Shown piece after piece: positions 46,501 to 56,673 of a DNA stretch of 64,000 nt (position 1 is its first letter; every line of letters begins with the position of its first letter). The translations under genes were made by a program, and so were the position numbers. A model generated the notes under the pieces. It was not told the origin of the DNA, made no database searches, and was given only the letters and a program-made list of their open reading frames with translations. The stretch is taken from assembly GCF_964275005.1 (NCBI RefSeq), contig NC_092688.1:21705903-21769902 (forward strand). Reading direction: 5' to 3'. The DNA comes from Diadema setosum. Its lineage: Eukaryota; Echinodermata; Echinoidea; Diadematoida; Diadematidae.

Positions 46501-49500
46501 ATTGATGTGTGCTGCATGTCAGCGTCATTGGCGGAGTCAGTTACCTGTAGTAGATGGGAGGATTGGGTCCACGAAGGTAGCTGTGCTTCGTGATACGGGC
46601 TGTTCGGGCGTAGTAGTGAGGAAATCTCTTGTGACTTCTGATCAGTTCACAGGCAAACATAGACAATGCCTTTTGATTGACGGAACTGTGCATCAATTCC
46701 CATTGGCGCGTGTTCACATTAGTTCCCCATTGTTTGTAGGCACTACAGAGGCCTTATGCATGGAGACGCCGGTCTTCGATGTCATAATAGGTAACATTGA
46801 GAATGTTCATTCTGTCAGTGATCCCCATCCAGGTTGGAAGGATGATGACGTCAAACATGATGGCAGTACTAGTACTAGTGTAGACATGGCTGTGCAGACA
46901 AGATCTCAGAGTCGGGAATCAAAGCGCCCGCAACGCCTTCTTGTTGTTCCATCGGAAATCCCAAATGTATCCCCTGAACAAATCAGGCAGGAAACGGCAA
47001 CCGATCCCACTTTGAAGAAAGCCAGGGAGCTTGCTCAGGTTAGGTCGTCAGATGAAGAGAGGAGAGATACACACTTCGTCTTCGAAGACGGACTGTTGTA
47101 CAGGATATTCCAGCCTAAAAGCCAGACTAGTAATTCGGTGAAACAGTTGGTAGTGCCGAGGCCATTTCGAAAGGCAGTGTTGTCCCTTGCTCATGAAGGT
47201 ATCATGAGTGGTCATCAAGGCATAGGTAAGACTACAGAGAAGGTTTTGTCTTGTTTTTTCTGGCCTGGCATTCATGCTGATGTTGCTCGTTTCTGTCGCT
47301 CTTGCGATATTTGTCAGAGGACGGTGCCAAAGGGAAGAGTTCCCAAGGTACCACTTGGCCAGATGCCAGTTATTGACACACCTTTTCTCCGAGTAGCTAT
47401 CGATATAGTAGGTCCTATCCACCCCACGGCGACCAGGAAGAATCGATACATCCTGACGATCGTCGACTATGCATCTCGATATCCGGAGGCTGTTGCACTA
47501 CTTAACATCGAAACTACCACAGTAGCAGAGGCTATGGTCGAAGTGTTTTGCCGGGTAGGTGTGCCTCAAGAGATACTAACAGACCGAGGTAGTCAATTCC
47601 CGTCTGACATGATGCGAGAAGTTAGTAGGTTACTGTCCATTCGACAATTAACCACCACCCCATACCATCCGATGTGCAACGGATTAGTCCAAAGATTTAA
47701 CCAGACGTTGAAACAAATCTTGAAGAGAGTCTGTGCTGACCGTCCTCACGATTGGGACAGATACTTGGGACCAGTGTTGTTTGCATACCGGTCCGCCCCC
47801 AGGCTTCGCTTAGTTACTCGCCATTTGAGTTGATCTATGGTAGGCAGGTGAGAGGTCCCCTAGAGATCCTGAAGGACTTGTGGAGTGGTCAGACTCATGA
47901 CCCAGAGTTGAAGACCACGTACCAGTACGTAGTCGATCTCAAAGAGAGGCTGACGAGTACGCTAGCAGCGGCTCACGAGGAACTACGTAGGGCAACATCC
48001 AGGAATGCAAAACACTACAACGCTAGGAGTAGGCAGCGTAGATTTAACCCGGATGACAAAGTACTAATCCTCCTACCCACTGATCACAATAAGCTTCTCC
48101 TACAATGGAAAGGCCCATTTAGAGTTGCACACAGACTTGGTGACAATAATTATTGTCTAGATGTCAATGGAAAGATGAAGACTTTCCACGCCAACCTGTT
48201 GAAGAAATACACAGAGAGAGTAGACATGAGTAAGATAACCTCTAATCATGTGAATGAAGGTTCTGATGTGTATGCTGCAGGGATGTTGGAAGTCGTCGCT
48301 GAGGCCACGATCGTCGACCAGGATGACGACGACGACGACGAGGAGGTAGTCGGACCTCCAAACCCCAGCCCCATGACCGTACAAGTCCCAGTCCTAGAGG
48401 CAAACGAGACTGTAGAGGACGTAAAGTTCGGACCAGACGTGGAGGCTAAGCAGCAAGGCCAGATAAAGAGGTTGATGGGTGCGTATAGGGATGTCATGAC
48501 TGACCTCCCGGGTAAGACACACCTAGGCAGCCACTCAATCCGGCTGACATCAGATGACCCGGTCAGACAGAAACCGTATCCTGTCCCTCATGCCCTCCGC
48601 GGCGTGATTGAAGAGGAAGTTGAGAAGATGGTCAAGTTGGGAGTCATAGAAAAGTCTAACTCCCCATACTCTTCCCCAATTGTGATCGTGAAGAAATCTG
48701 ACGGCAGTAATCGCTTCTGCATCGATTTTCGACGGCTGAATCGCGTCACTGTCTTTGACGCCGAACCTCTTCCCAACGCAGAAGAAATATTCGCCGGACT
48801 GTCAGGATCACACTACTTCTCCAAAGTGGATTTGAGTAAGGGATACTGGCAGATCCCTCTCTCAGATGATGCAAAGGAGAAGACAGCATTTCAGACTACA
48901 GGTGGGCTGTACCATTTCCGCGTAATGCCTTTTGGGCTAGTCAACGCACCGGCCACGTTCAGCCGAGTGATGCGGAAATTGCTGGCAGGCATGAAGCACG
49001 TGACAAACTACTTGGATGACATCCTCATACACACACGGACATGGGAGGAGCACCTCGATACACTACGCGAGTTGCTTCGACGACTGAGAGCAGCAAGACT
49101 GACTGCTCGCCCCAGCAAGTGTCAACTTGGTTGCAAACAAGTAGAGTTCTTGGGACACCTCGTGCAACACGGAAAAGTCCAGCCCATGCTAGACAAAGTG
49201 GAGAAAATCCAGAACGCGACTAGGCCAGAGACCAAGAAACAGCTGCGAGCTTTCATAGGTCTGTCTAGTTACTACAGATGCTTGGCGTTGGTGTGGGGAA
49301 TTCACAAGTTCCAAACGTACCTTGAAGGCACTGAATTCACCCTTGAAACCGACCACCAACCGCTCCTCTATCTCAACCGTACCAAATGCATCAATAGCAG
49401 AGTGATGAGATGGGCTCTCGCCCTCCAACCATTCCGCTTCTGCATCGAGCCATTCGTGGCTCCGACAATGTTGGAGCCGACTTCCTAAGCAGAAGCTGAA

Positions 49501-51934
49501 TTTCTCTGTATTGCCCCATTCTCTTTTTTGAATGCATCTAATGTTTACATTTTGGCTAAGGTATATCAATTAGTGTGATAGAAATATATTAATTTAGTTT
49601 AGGGGAATATATATCTTCCCAGGAGGAAATTTTAATTATAACCCCTTTTTTCATTAGGCATGAAGAATACATGTCAGCCTTAGGACGAAAAGCGTCACTT
49701 TATTTCATTTGACAGGTTATAGGGAGAGAAAAGCATAACAAGTGAAATTAACTTTTATGTTGGGTTTGATAGAATAGTGAGAGAAAATAATTCACTCAGT
49801 GAGTGAAAATAGCTCTTCTGTTTTTTTTTTTGGCAAAATGTGATACATTTTCTTGAAATGGGGGGGGGGGGGGTAGTGTAAGGAGTTGATTTAAATCTAA
49901 TTTAAATACCCTCCAGTCTCGGAGGAAGTGAATTTGCATATGAATTTAGTCGGGTTGGAGGCATCCCACATGCAGGTGTTTGACAGCTATTGTTCCACAG
50001 CATAGCTAAGTTTGCAGCAGCCAGCGTATGTATAGGCAGGCTCACAAGAAGTGAAGCTGCCACACCCTGTCTTGCCACCAGACAGACCAGACGCTGCAGA
50101 GCCTTGTCTAGCAGTGATGCCACAACTGGGGTGTCCAAGGCCCAACTGTAAGTTTCCGTTTGTCTTATTTATAAATTTTGTAGTATGGAGAATGGTTTGA
50201 GTTTGCTCAGATAGTAATTGGTATTGTATAGTTATATTTCTGGCGGTAAGCCGTATTCTATAATTATTGATACCCGGACAGTTTAGAAGCCCCTCCTTAT
50301 TGCCTGCAGTTGTGATATGAATACAGTTTAAGTTAATTTAAGAAAGTTGATATAGGGTTTTTTGTTTGTATTCAAGTTTGATATGAGGAGGACTGAAGAT
50401 AATAAAATAAGGTGAAAGAGTAATTTTGATAACGGAAATTTGAAGTATAGTGCGGAATTATGTCCCCGCGTAGTGAATTGTAATGATGATGATGTAGATT
50501 TAATTGTCGGCTGTATATTTTGAGATTAGGGTACATTTGAGAGGCCCTTGTGATATTTCCGTATTTGTTATATAAATGGCTAAAATAGGCTGTTTGAATG
50601 TATAATATATAATGCTTTTATTATGTTTTGAGTTGGTGATAGCAACAAGATGAACTTAAGGTGTCATAGAAGTTGATATGGTAAGACAGTTGTCCCGTGA
50701 GATGTTGTTTGTAATGTTTTCCAGACGGCTGTTAAGGGTATAGTGGAGCTTCGTCCACATAAGCTCACACAATCACCGGGTCGAGACTCCACAGGTGTCT
50801 CCTGTTCAGCCGCTGCCTGATCCGTTTGCCCGGATTTCCCTCGCCGAGTTCGAGACACACCCCCTCCACAGTAACGCCGGTTACACGGGGCTGGATCCGT
50901 CGCCTTCGCTGAACCGCGGTCGACCGGTCGAAGGACGTCGTTGTCGCCCCGACACATTCTCCAAGCGCTTCGCATTCGCCGTCTCCAAGGACGCAAGGCT
51001 GTCGTCGCATATGGAGAACGCCGATTCGCGAAGCAAAGTCAGTATGACAACATTTCCCAATAAATGATAAACCGGAACCACAAGTTTGTATTGAACTGAA
51101 CCCTGAACGCTGACCGGCATTATGGTCAGGGATATCTTTTGTTGTGGCAAGCCACATGCCCACGCCGTCTCATAATTATGTCAATATTGTGAGGAGTGTG
51201 ATAGTACTGGGTTACTGAGTTAGTTTATAAGTCAAAAGATACATATTGGGAGTTATTAGTTTTGGAGTTAGAAGGTTGTTAGTATGTGATATATGGGATA
51301 ACAGTCATTTAATCTGCGAGATATGTTTAAGTTCTGAGCTCAGAAGATTATTATATTGTACGACCGGATGTATGATTTGAAGACTTGATTACACCTTAAT
51401 AAATGCACACATAATTTCAACGGTACTTTATCTCTTCTTATATTTCATTTTCGGGTGGTCAAACTGCCTCATCTAGACCAATAAGCTAGTTCACGTGTAA
51501 CACACTGTGACATATATCGAACAACAATAACAACTAAAAAAACATTAAAACAGAGAAAAAGCACTTGTAAGGGTTAAAGATTCATATTTTAAATCCCAAT
51601 TTGTTAGCAATTGATCGGAAATCTCTACCACGAAACATGTCTGGCTGACGCCATTTGTTGCCATAATGAGTTAATATCTTCTGTATGATTTTGAGATAAA
51701 AAATATGAAATAATAATTCAATGACTCAAACCCTACTTTCACTTTTTTAACAAAATGCACAAAGAACTCTTTGGAAAGACTAAGATTGTATTTTGTGGGC
51801 ACCTCTGAGGAAGGGGGATATAGAGGGGTGAAGAGCTTACAACTATGAAGAGTGCTGGAAACTGGGGAAATAGGGAATAGAAAATTAAAACAAAAAGAGA
51901 AAGTATGAAAAATCCTAGGAACAGAAAATAGGAG

Positions 51935-51972
<38 letters not shown>

Positions 51973-54900
51973 AAAAAAGCCTAGATTTATTAAATACAAA
52001 AATCAAGGGTCAAAACGCACAGCAGTACCTGGGACAGTGTTATGTAAAAGGCGACTACGAAAGTGGTAGCACAGGGACTGCTTGCCAGCGGAACTGACTA
52101 TCTACTCCATGAGGGCTCTAAATCTAAATCTATAAGAAAAAAATATCAAAGGTAATTTTGATTATAATGTGCTCGTTGATATCGTTGGTATCTTTAAATC
52201 TCGATGAAAAAATATTTTATTGTTACCTATAACAGTTTTTGAGCAAGAAAAGTTATGGAAATGATAACTCCTCCCATAGCAGTCAGCTCACGTACATTAA
52301 AATCGGGGAATGTGGATGTCACGGTATCGTGGTATGATAAGGACTGTATAAACTGCACCAATTGAAAAAATAGTAATGACATCAATACACCCTAGTTGGT
52401 TACAGTTCGTTATTCCGAATGTTCGTTATTCCGAAGGCTCTTTAGTCCGAAGGTTCGTTATTCCGAAAATTCGTTATTCCGAATTTCATTTTCTGATCAA
52501 CGAACCTTTGGAATAACGAACCTTCAGAATAACGCCACAAATGTTCGGATTAATGAACCCTTTTTCATTTTCGGATTAATGAACCTCATTACAAAAAGTG
52601 CGGTGACATCCTCCATAGGAAACGAGCGTTTTCAAATGCACCGCGCAGAGCGCACAATCAGGTATTGACCGATTCTGTGAGGCGGTTTGTGTATTATCGG
52701 CATGGGCAGCGCCATTATTGCGGTGTCAATGCCGACCCCCCCCCCCCTCTCTCTCCCCCACCCCTCTCACGCGCACGGAATGAAAAACTGATGCATGGTA
52801 ATTAGCCAATAGGCGTCTCGTACTGAGTGCACGAACGCTTGCTTAATGCGCGAACCTTTGTTACAAGTGCGCGTAGTATACTCTTACTACTAAGTGCGCG
52901 ATAAACGTGTTGCCCGGGGGTGGGGGAGAGGGGGGGGGGGTAGGCTGGGACACCGAAATTTGAGCTAATGGCTGCGCCCAGTGCCACAAATCAGAGCGGG
53001 TTGCGTGTTTTTTTTTTTTTTTTTTAGACGGCACAAATTGGGGACCCTAACCCTAACCCACCCTAACCCTAACCCTCAAACCCTAACCCTAAACCCTAAC
53101 CCTAAACCCTAAACCCTAAACCCTAAACCCTAAACCCTAACCCAACGTGTTTCCCATACGTTTAATATGCGCCATGCCCCAATCTGTGTCGTCTAAAAAA
53201 ACAAAAACAAAAAAAACAAACAAACAAACAAAAAAAAACACGCGAGCGGGTTGATAGATAGAGTTGCGACACTCGGGTACAAAGGTCACGTCAAATAGTT
53301 CCCCCTGGTCGTCGATGTCGACTACTGTAAAGCGAGAAATTTTCGCGTGCATTTTAATTTCGCGAATTTCGCGAGCGCCAAAATTCTCGAAATTAAAATG
53401 CACGCGAAAGCTTTTGTCTACACTACATGCATTGAATGCCAGTAGCAATTCGCGAAAATTTCATGCCACGAAAAAGGCTTTCGGCTCCAATTCGCGAAAA
53501 TTTCATGCCGCGAATATTTCATGTTTTACAATAATTATTTCTACAGGGTTTTCACATAGGCGGGCAGTATGGTAGGTGTTCAACCCACCGACCGGGTCCA
53601 TAACGACCGACCGCGCATTATAATGGCATTGCGCGTACAGAAAGAAAATGTACGCATGGGACTACGCGCAAAGGTGTTCGATTCTTCACTGGGCTACGCT
53701 ACCGAGTAAAATGTGGCGAAAACAACTAAGTATTCCCTCTAAATCACCGAAATTTAGCAAAATCGAATAAGGTTTATCGTGTAACTACAGTGTGTACATA
53801 TAACTAGGCCTACCTTTGCTGACTCGTTGTTAGATGTAGAGTATCCTTCCGTAATAAATTTGACGATTTTGACCGCAAAATTGTTACCGCCGCTTGTACG
53901 ATCGTGCACACACGTTACACATGTATATACACATGACGAACATTATTTTTTTGTCGCCCGCTACGACCGTACGAGTTGATGCAGAAACGAGAAATGAATG
54001 GGAAAAAACAAACCGACTCATCAATTTATTTCAATTACGATGAAAAGTTTCCTAATGAAAATCAAGTCAAATTCATCAAACAGTCCTTCAAAAGTGATAT
54101 CGAAGGATTCAAAATATATTCAAATATTATTGGGGAAAAAAAATGACGGCTAGAAAAAAGCAGCGGCCTGTCGAAAAAACGCATTTAAGTGCCCTTTATA
54201 CGTATTGTCAGGGTGGTCGGTTGAAATGAGCAGGGCAACTGAGTGCTGAAAAAATGACACCCCACGCGTTCGAAGCCGCCATCTAAGAGCGCGTACCTCA
54301 GATCGCATTTTCAGTGCGCGCTTGTGAATCCGGAGTATTTTCTCCACACGTGAGTAAAATTTCAGGCAAATTGTGAGATTTTTCACGTTTCTATTGATAG
54401 CAAAACGTTAGGTGTCCGGTATTATGAACACCCAACCATACCATACGACCCAGCGGCAGTGTGAGATACATTGTTGCTTGCGACGGGAGTGTGACTTGTT
54501 GAGAAAAATGTCGTGTTTTTACAGCAATCATGTAAACTTAATGAAGTAGAGAAAGGAGTAGGCCTACTTACTGTCGAGGTCAAGGAAACGGATGCAAACA
54601 ACCTGAAAGGATGAAATATTTTTAGAGTTGTTTTACGTTCCTGGCTGATGTTGATGGGCGCACGTCAAAGTGTGAGGACGGAGTTATGTAGTCCCACTCC
54701 TTTACAATTGTTGTTGTAATTCAAAATCCCGGGCTGTGGGTCTTTACTGTTGTTATGACGACGAGGGGAAGCTATTTTGCACTCTCGCGCAAAACCCATG
54801 CGAGGAGCGCGTAACTCTACTTTGCGCGAGCCACGGAGCTAAATAACAATAAATGCATTGTTTGCGTCATAATGGGGTACGCGGTTTTCTAAAGTCTTAT

Positions 54901-56673
54901 CGACCTCATACGACCAGGGGGGAACTATTTTTAGGGATTGACCAATCAGCGCGAACTTCCGGTGTCGCAACTCTATCTATCAACCCGCTCGCGTTTTTTT
55001 TTTTTTTTTTAAAGACGGCACAGATTGGGGCATGGCGCGTGTTAAACCTATGGGAAAAACGTTGGGTTAGGGTTTATGGTTAGGGTTAGGGTTAGGGTTA
55101 GGGTTGGGGTTAGGGTTTGATGGTTAGGGTTAGGATTAGGATTAGGGTTAGGTTTAGGGATAGGGTCCCCAATCTGTGCCGTCTAAAAAAAACCCGCTCT
55201 GCCACAAATTGTCTACTGCCCTCAACGAACCCGAATCGGTCAATAGGACTTTTACACGGACTCTCGACTTTACGAACTCATACCTCCCAGAATATGTCTT
55301 TTTCCTTAAATGCACCTGGGGTTTTTTTATGAAAATTTAGATTTCAAGCTTGCTCTACATACTTCATTTGTAGAGTTTTGTGAAAATTTTACATCGGTAC
55401 CTTTCGAGTTGAAAATTTGGTGCCATTTTCCACTAAAACGCAATTAGCTCTACGATAACACGCAATTTTACATTGACGGCGCGGTGTGCCAACCGAGAGC
55501 CTGAAGGCCGTTTTGGGAGGGCTATTTCACTGCCATACATGTTGTAGTGAATTGTAGCAAATACTCACGTGTATTCATACTGAGTTTGGAGGAATTTCGT
55601 GAAACTTTGCCATCGGTACCTTTTCAATATTCATAAACCATGTCAGTTTAGCCCCGAGTGAATAACCCACCAATATGTTCATACACTAAAGCAATTGCGT
55701 GCTTCTCACTTGAATACGCTACGCTGATAAAAGAAATGTCAATGGCTTTACGAGGTCGCATCGGGTCAACGCGTGATGGTGATGTAGCGCGTATGCAAAT
55801 TTGTGACGTGACAATTGGTGCGCGCGTCTTTATTACTATTTAGATTTCATTAATACATTAGCTCAACGTAGCATTTGCGGCGCGTGATTGCATCATGAAT
55901 ATGCATTATTCTTTAACGCTCAACGCACGACTGTGATAGGTGGTATGCAAATGACGGATCTACGTCATAGCTCATTATCTGTTTGTCACCGTTCGCGTGT
56001 AGACTTTTTGTAATGTCTAGGTATAGGAAATTTGTGTGTTTCGAATTAACGAACCTTCGGAAAAACGAACCTTCAGAATAACGAACAGGACCCCCTAATT
56101 AGTTATATAGCGCCGATGATTACAATAGGGTCTAATACTGTAGTGATTATCAACATAATTCAAACATACCGCATTCTGGCAAAAGTGATGATGAAAGGAA
56201 ATACTTTCAATCAATGAATGGGAGAGTGTTCGGTTAGTCTTATTTCTGCATGTCATCTTCAGTATAGATTTACAAAATTTAACGGAGTGCTAGTATTAAT
56301 GTATGAACTAGATGCTTCAACATTAAGTATGTAAAACAAGAAAAGAACTAATGTAAGCAATTTTATCACTTTCTTTCGTTGTCAATGAATTTCTAGTAAT
56401 CTTACTCACGGTTGAAGAAATAAAGGAAATTTCCTGTCCCGCCTGGACATTCCCAATTATGAGAACATTTTGAACAGGTAGAGACGAAGTTGAAATAATC
56501 CTTCTGTTGGAGACATGTACAATTTCTCTCATGCATGACGGCAATGGGATTAAGAACTGGGCGTCTTCTACAGGTAGTTGCACACTCTTTGTAGGAATTA
56601 ACTTCAAATTCAGGATTCGGTAGAACTTGAAATGTCTGTTTGTCACCATAGTAGCATCCGAGATATCCAGGTT
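32846..56673 (-). CDS. Receptor-like gene copy B (WSC-CCP-stalk array-TM-Tyr tail)
   Basis: Exons in transcription order: WSC (56673-56410), CCP (43263-43042), alternating stalk exons T1/T2 in five pairs (42431-35373), transmembrane (34785-34668) and cytoplasmic (34133-32846). Domain order and sequence parallel copy A. Extracellular junctions are phase 1, the transmembrane-to-tail junction phase 2. The tail is long and open with many tyrosine motifs, so this copy is probably functional. Type I topology is inferred from the membrane segment and basic RCKNQQK after it. Any SRCR exons and the signal peptide must lie upstream, beyond the LINE at 57.7-64 kb. Introns are loaded with mobile DNA, including a young Gypsy element and a hAT-like element. 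The role is unknown; immune recognition with inhibitory or adaptor signalling is plausible. Confidence 0.7.
34204..34666. other. Intron with poly-T, AC and TG repeats
   Basis: A T run near 34218-34242, AC repeat near 34498-34524 and TG repeat near 34638-34654. Nothing else recognised. Confidence 0.6.
34668..34785 (-). CDS. Copy B transmembrane exon
   Basis: A 118-nt exon between ATTTCAG| and |GTAAGT, phase 1 to 2. It reads TNLPHETTIMTYSLGIAL, then CVALVLLVVLAVI and RCKNQQK: one hydrophobic helix of about 20 residues with a basic cytoplasmic flank. Homologous to 3312-3434 of copy A. Confidence 0.75.
35373..35431 (-). CDS. Copy B stalk exon T2 (e), 59 nt, frame-breaking
   Basis: Bounded by AAACAG| and |GTGAGT like its relatives, but 59 nt long, so it is not a multiple of three. 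Entered in phase 1 it meets TAA after four codons. It ends ITTSPS in another frame, matching the copy A T2 exon, from which it lacks 4 nt. Probably skipped or a decayed copy. Skipping it keeps the frame. Confidence 0.5.
35828..35887 (-). CDS. Copy B stalk exon T1 (e)
   Basis: 60 nt, TTTTTTACAG| to |GTGAGT, phase 1-1, encoding SEWQDKNMKTASRRITDIT. Confidence 0.65.
36540..36802. mobile_element. MITE with about 40-bp inverted ends
   Basis: ATATGAAGAGTTTGTTTGCA followed by AAAACCGATAAGTCCAT near 36541-36577 is mirrored near 36764-36800. TA-rich flanks suggest a Tc1/mariner-type MITE. It lies in an intron of the stalk array. Confidence 0.65.
37267..37320 (-). CDS. Copy B stalk exon T2 (d)
   Basis: 54 nt, AAACAG| to |GTGGGT, phase 1-1, encoding HKQTALESTSSANSGSP. 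Nearly identical to T2 (c). Confidence 0.65.
37674..37736 (-). CDS. Copy B stalk exon T1 (d)
   Basis: 63 nt, CCCACAG| to |GTGAGT, phase 1-1, encoding TGRQNENMGTTATQITDKTS. Confidence 0.65.
38120..38173 (-). CDS. Copy B stalk exon T2 (c)
   Basis: 54 nt, AAACAG| to |GTGAGT, phase 1-1, encoding VKQTALESTSSANSGSP. Confidence 0.65.
38514..38576 (-). CDS. Copy B stalk exon T1 (c)
   Basis: 63 nt, TTTTACAG| to |GTGAGT, phase 1-1, encoding TERQNENMRTTTTQITDRTS. Confidence 0.65.
38696..40888. mobile_element. hAT-like non-autonomous element with internal 480-bp repeats
   Basis: Ends CAGTGGCGTATCTAG and CTAGATACGCCACTG are an inverted repeat, followed inward by GGGGCAAG and CCCCGGGCGCC blocks at both ends. 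Flanks GTCATAGA and CTCATAGA agree at 7 of 8 bases, fitting an 8-bp target duplication of the hAT superfamily. The interior is a purine-rich simple tract (38760-38890) and tandem units of about 480 bp. No transposase was seen. It sits in a copy B intron. Confidence 0.7.
39238..40705. repeat. Tandem repeat, about 480-bp unit, about three copies
   Basis: Units starting GATAAGAACAAAA recur at 39238, 39718 and 40201, with a shortened one near 40463. Each carries TTCGGCTCACTC and a symmetric GCTCGCTCGCTGCGCTCGCT block. Units one and two are almost identical. Short reading frames inside repeat along with it and are not taken as genes. Confidence 0.85.
41049..41102 (-). CDS. Copy B stalk exon T2 (b)
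   Basis: 54 nt, TTAACAG| to |GTGAGT, phase 1-1, encoding DEETSLVVTISENTYSS. Confidence 0.6.
41376..41455. repeat. C/A/CA simple repeat tract
   Basis: C run, A run and CA repeat in an intron of copy B. Confidence 0.85.
41518..41577 (-). CDS. Copy B stalk exon T1 (b) with repeated donor
   Basis: 60 nt after CTCTAG|, phase 1-1, encoding TKRQDESTRTASTQTEDSS. The GTGAGT donor at 41512-41517 is followed by three further GTGAGT copies and one variant at 7-bp spacing (41484-41510). Confidence 0.6.
41986..42030 (-). CDS. Copy B stalk exon T2 (a)
   Basis: 45 nt, AAAACAG| to |GTGAGT, phase 1-1, encoding DKQTNLVLTTSANS. The shortest member of the family. Confidence 0.6.
42369..42431 (-). pseudogene. 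Decayed stalk exon T1 (a)
   Basis: 63 nt aligned to T1 exons (SDW, then TAA in place of the CAA of its relatives). The donor reads TTGAGT where the others have GTGAGT, so it should no longer be spliced. Confidence 0.55.
43042..43263 (-). CDS. Copy B CCP/sushi domain exon
   Basis: 222 nt, phase 1-1, acceptor TTGATAG|, donor G|GTCTGT. It reads VAVCDHPSHVSNGDWSSN, ITLTCREGYIIVGGSTLQC and VWNASVPSC, the four-Cys CCP pattern. Same length as the copy A exon and very close in sequence. A Gypsy LTR begins only 36 bp upstream of its acceptor. Confidence 0.8.
43299..44934 (+). repeat. 5' LTR of the Gypsy-type element
   Basis: Starts TGTAAGGAGTTGATTTAAAT and ends ACACACTGTGACA. 1636 bp, the same length as the partner at 49877-51512. 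Short reading frames inside are duplicated with the LTR and are not genes. Confidence 0.95.
45314..49488 (+). pseudogene. Internal coding region of the Gypsy-type element
   Basis: Domains in order, with rough positions. A Gag-like capsid part with a charged coiled start at about 45314-46150. CFICDKMGHVASRC zinc knuckle near 46195-46240. Protease-like LRDTGCSGVVV near 46585-46620. Integrase zinc-binding H-H-C-C part near 47190-47320 and core near 47390-47720, with DIVGP, LTDRGSQF and a Glu-containing end of the catalytic triad replaced or not evident. RT near 48600-49100 with CIDFRRLNRVT, KVDLSKGYWQIPL and NYLDDILIH. RNase H-like end near 49290-49460 with LETDHQPLLYLN. Treated as a fossil coding region, broken in about two places. 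A run of Asp near 48320-48345 separates the integrase and RT parts. Confidence 0.8.
49877..51512 (+). repeat. 3' LTR of the Gypsy-type element
   Basis: 1636 bp, near-identical to 43299-44934, preceded by a run of about 15 G that probably contains the polypurine tract. Confidence 0.95.
51513..52399. other. Copy B intron sequence, no exon seen
   Basis: AT-rich, with an AT microsatellite at about 51938-51968. No further WSC, CCP or SRCR exon recognised. Confidence 0.5.
53026..53194. mobile_element. Small element with CCCTAA array, left copy
   Basis: 169 bp bounded by AGACGGCACAAATTGGGG and CCCCAATCTGTGTCGTCT, an inverted repeat of about 18 bp, itself flanked by T and A runs. Filled by CCCTAA/CCCTAAA units from about 53043 to 53145. 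Confidence 0.75.
53245..54970. other. Centre of the telomere-repeat inverted structure, no gene
   Basis: CGCGAA-rich near 53340-53520 with short inverted pairs (TTCGCGAATT-like). Otherwise unremarkable, and no coding region is supported. Confidence 0.5.
55013..55184. mobile_element. Small element with TTAGGG array, right copy
   Basis: 172 bp bounded by AGACGGCACAGATTGGGG and CCCCAATCTGTGCCGTCT, with TTAGGG and variant units from about 55062 to 55170. Inverted relative to the copy at 53026-53194. Confidence 0.75.
56410..56673 (-). CDS. Copy B WSC-like domain exon
   Basis: 264 nt, phase 1-1, between CACGTAG| and |GTGAGTAAG. It reads PGYLGCYYGDKQ, EFEVNSYKECATTCRRR, RNCTCLQQKDY, CSKCSHNWECPGG and ends LYFFN. 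The eight WSC cysteines plus one extra Cys in CSKCSHNW are present. Paralogous to 7666-7911. This is the most upstream exon of copy B in the window. Confidence 0.7.

Larger units (their letters stand above)
43299..51512 (+). mobile_element. Gypsy-type LTR retrotransposon, integrase before RT, young
   Basis: An 8.2 kb fossil: two 1636-bp LTRs with TG...CA ends around an internal coding region. Just after the 5' LTR is TTTGGGGGCTGG, resembling a tRNA primer-binding site, possibly tRNA-Pro type. A G-rich polypurine tract precedes the 3' LTR. Domain order is Gag, CCHC knuckle, protease-like DTG, integrase, reverse transcriptase, RNase H-like, the order known for Gmr1-like Gypsy elements. By eye the LTRs differ at about four positions, so insertion is very recent. 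It looks nearly whole, with about two apparent breaks. The flanks TATAG and TATAT give only an imperfect target duplication. Inserted antisense in an intron of receptor copy B. Confidence 0.85.
52990..55205. repeat. Large inverted repeat holding two telomere-repeat elements
   Basis: The outer boundary CAGAGCGGGTT near 52991 is mirrored by AACCCGCTCTG near 55192. The inner boundary GAGCGGGTTGATAGATAGAG near 53244 is mirrored by CTCTATCTATCAACCCGCTC near 54971. Each arm contains one copy of the 170-bp element described separately. The centre (about 53280-54955) is single-copy and has no gene I can support. Confidence 0.8.
52400..56090. mobile_element. Inverted-repeat element with TTCGTTATTCCGAA arrays
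   Basis: The left end has five near-copies of a 15-16-bp unit GTTCGTTATTCCGAA (52405-52482), followed by inverted copies. The right end (about 56040-56088) has the unit in inverse orientation, ending TTCAGAATAACGAAC. Arms also share TATTGACCGATTCTG near 52664 and its complement near 55230. The middle carries the telomere-repeat inverted structure at 52990-55205. No transposase frame seen. It lies in an intron of copy B. Confidence 0.6.

Noticed and set aside
52405-52482. CRISPR-like array of TTCGTTATTCCGAA
   Set aside because: Units are contiguous with no spacers and belong to an inverted-repeat element in a eukaryotic intron.
53043-55170. CCCTAA and TTAGGG arrays as a real chromosome end
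   Set aside because: Both arrays are only about 100 bp, lie inside small elements with inverted ends, and have unique sequence and a receptor gene on both sides.
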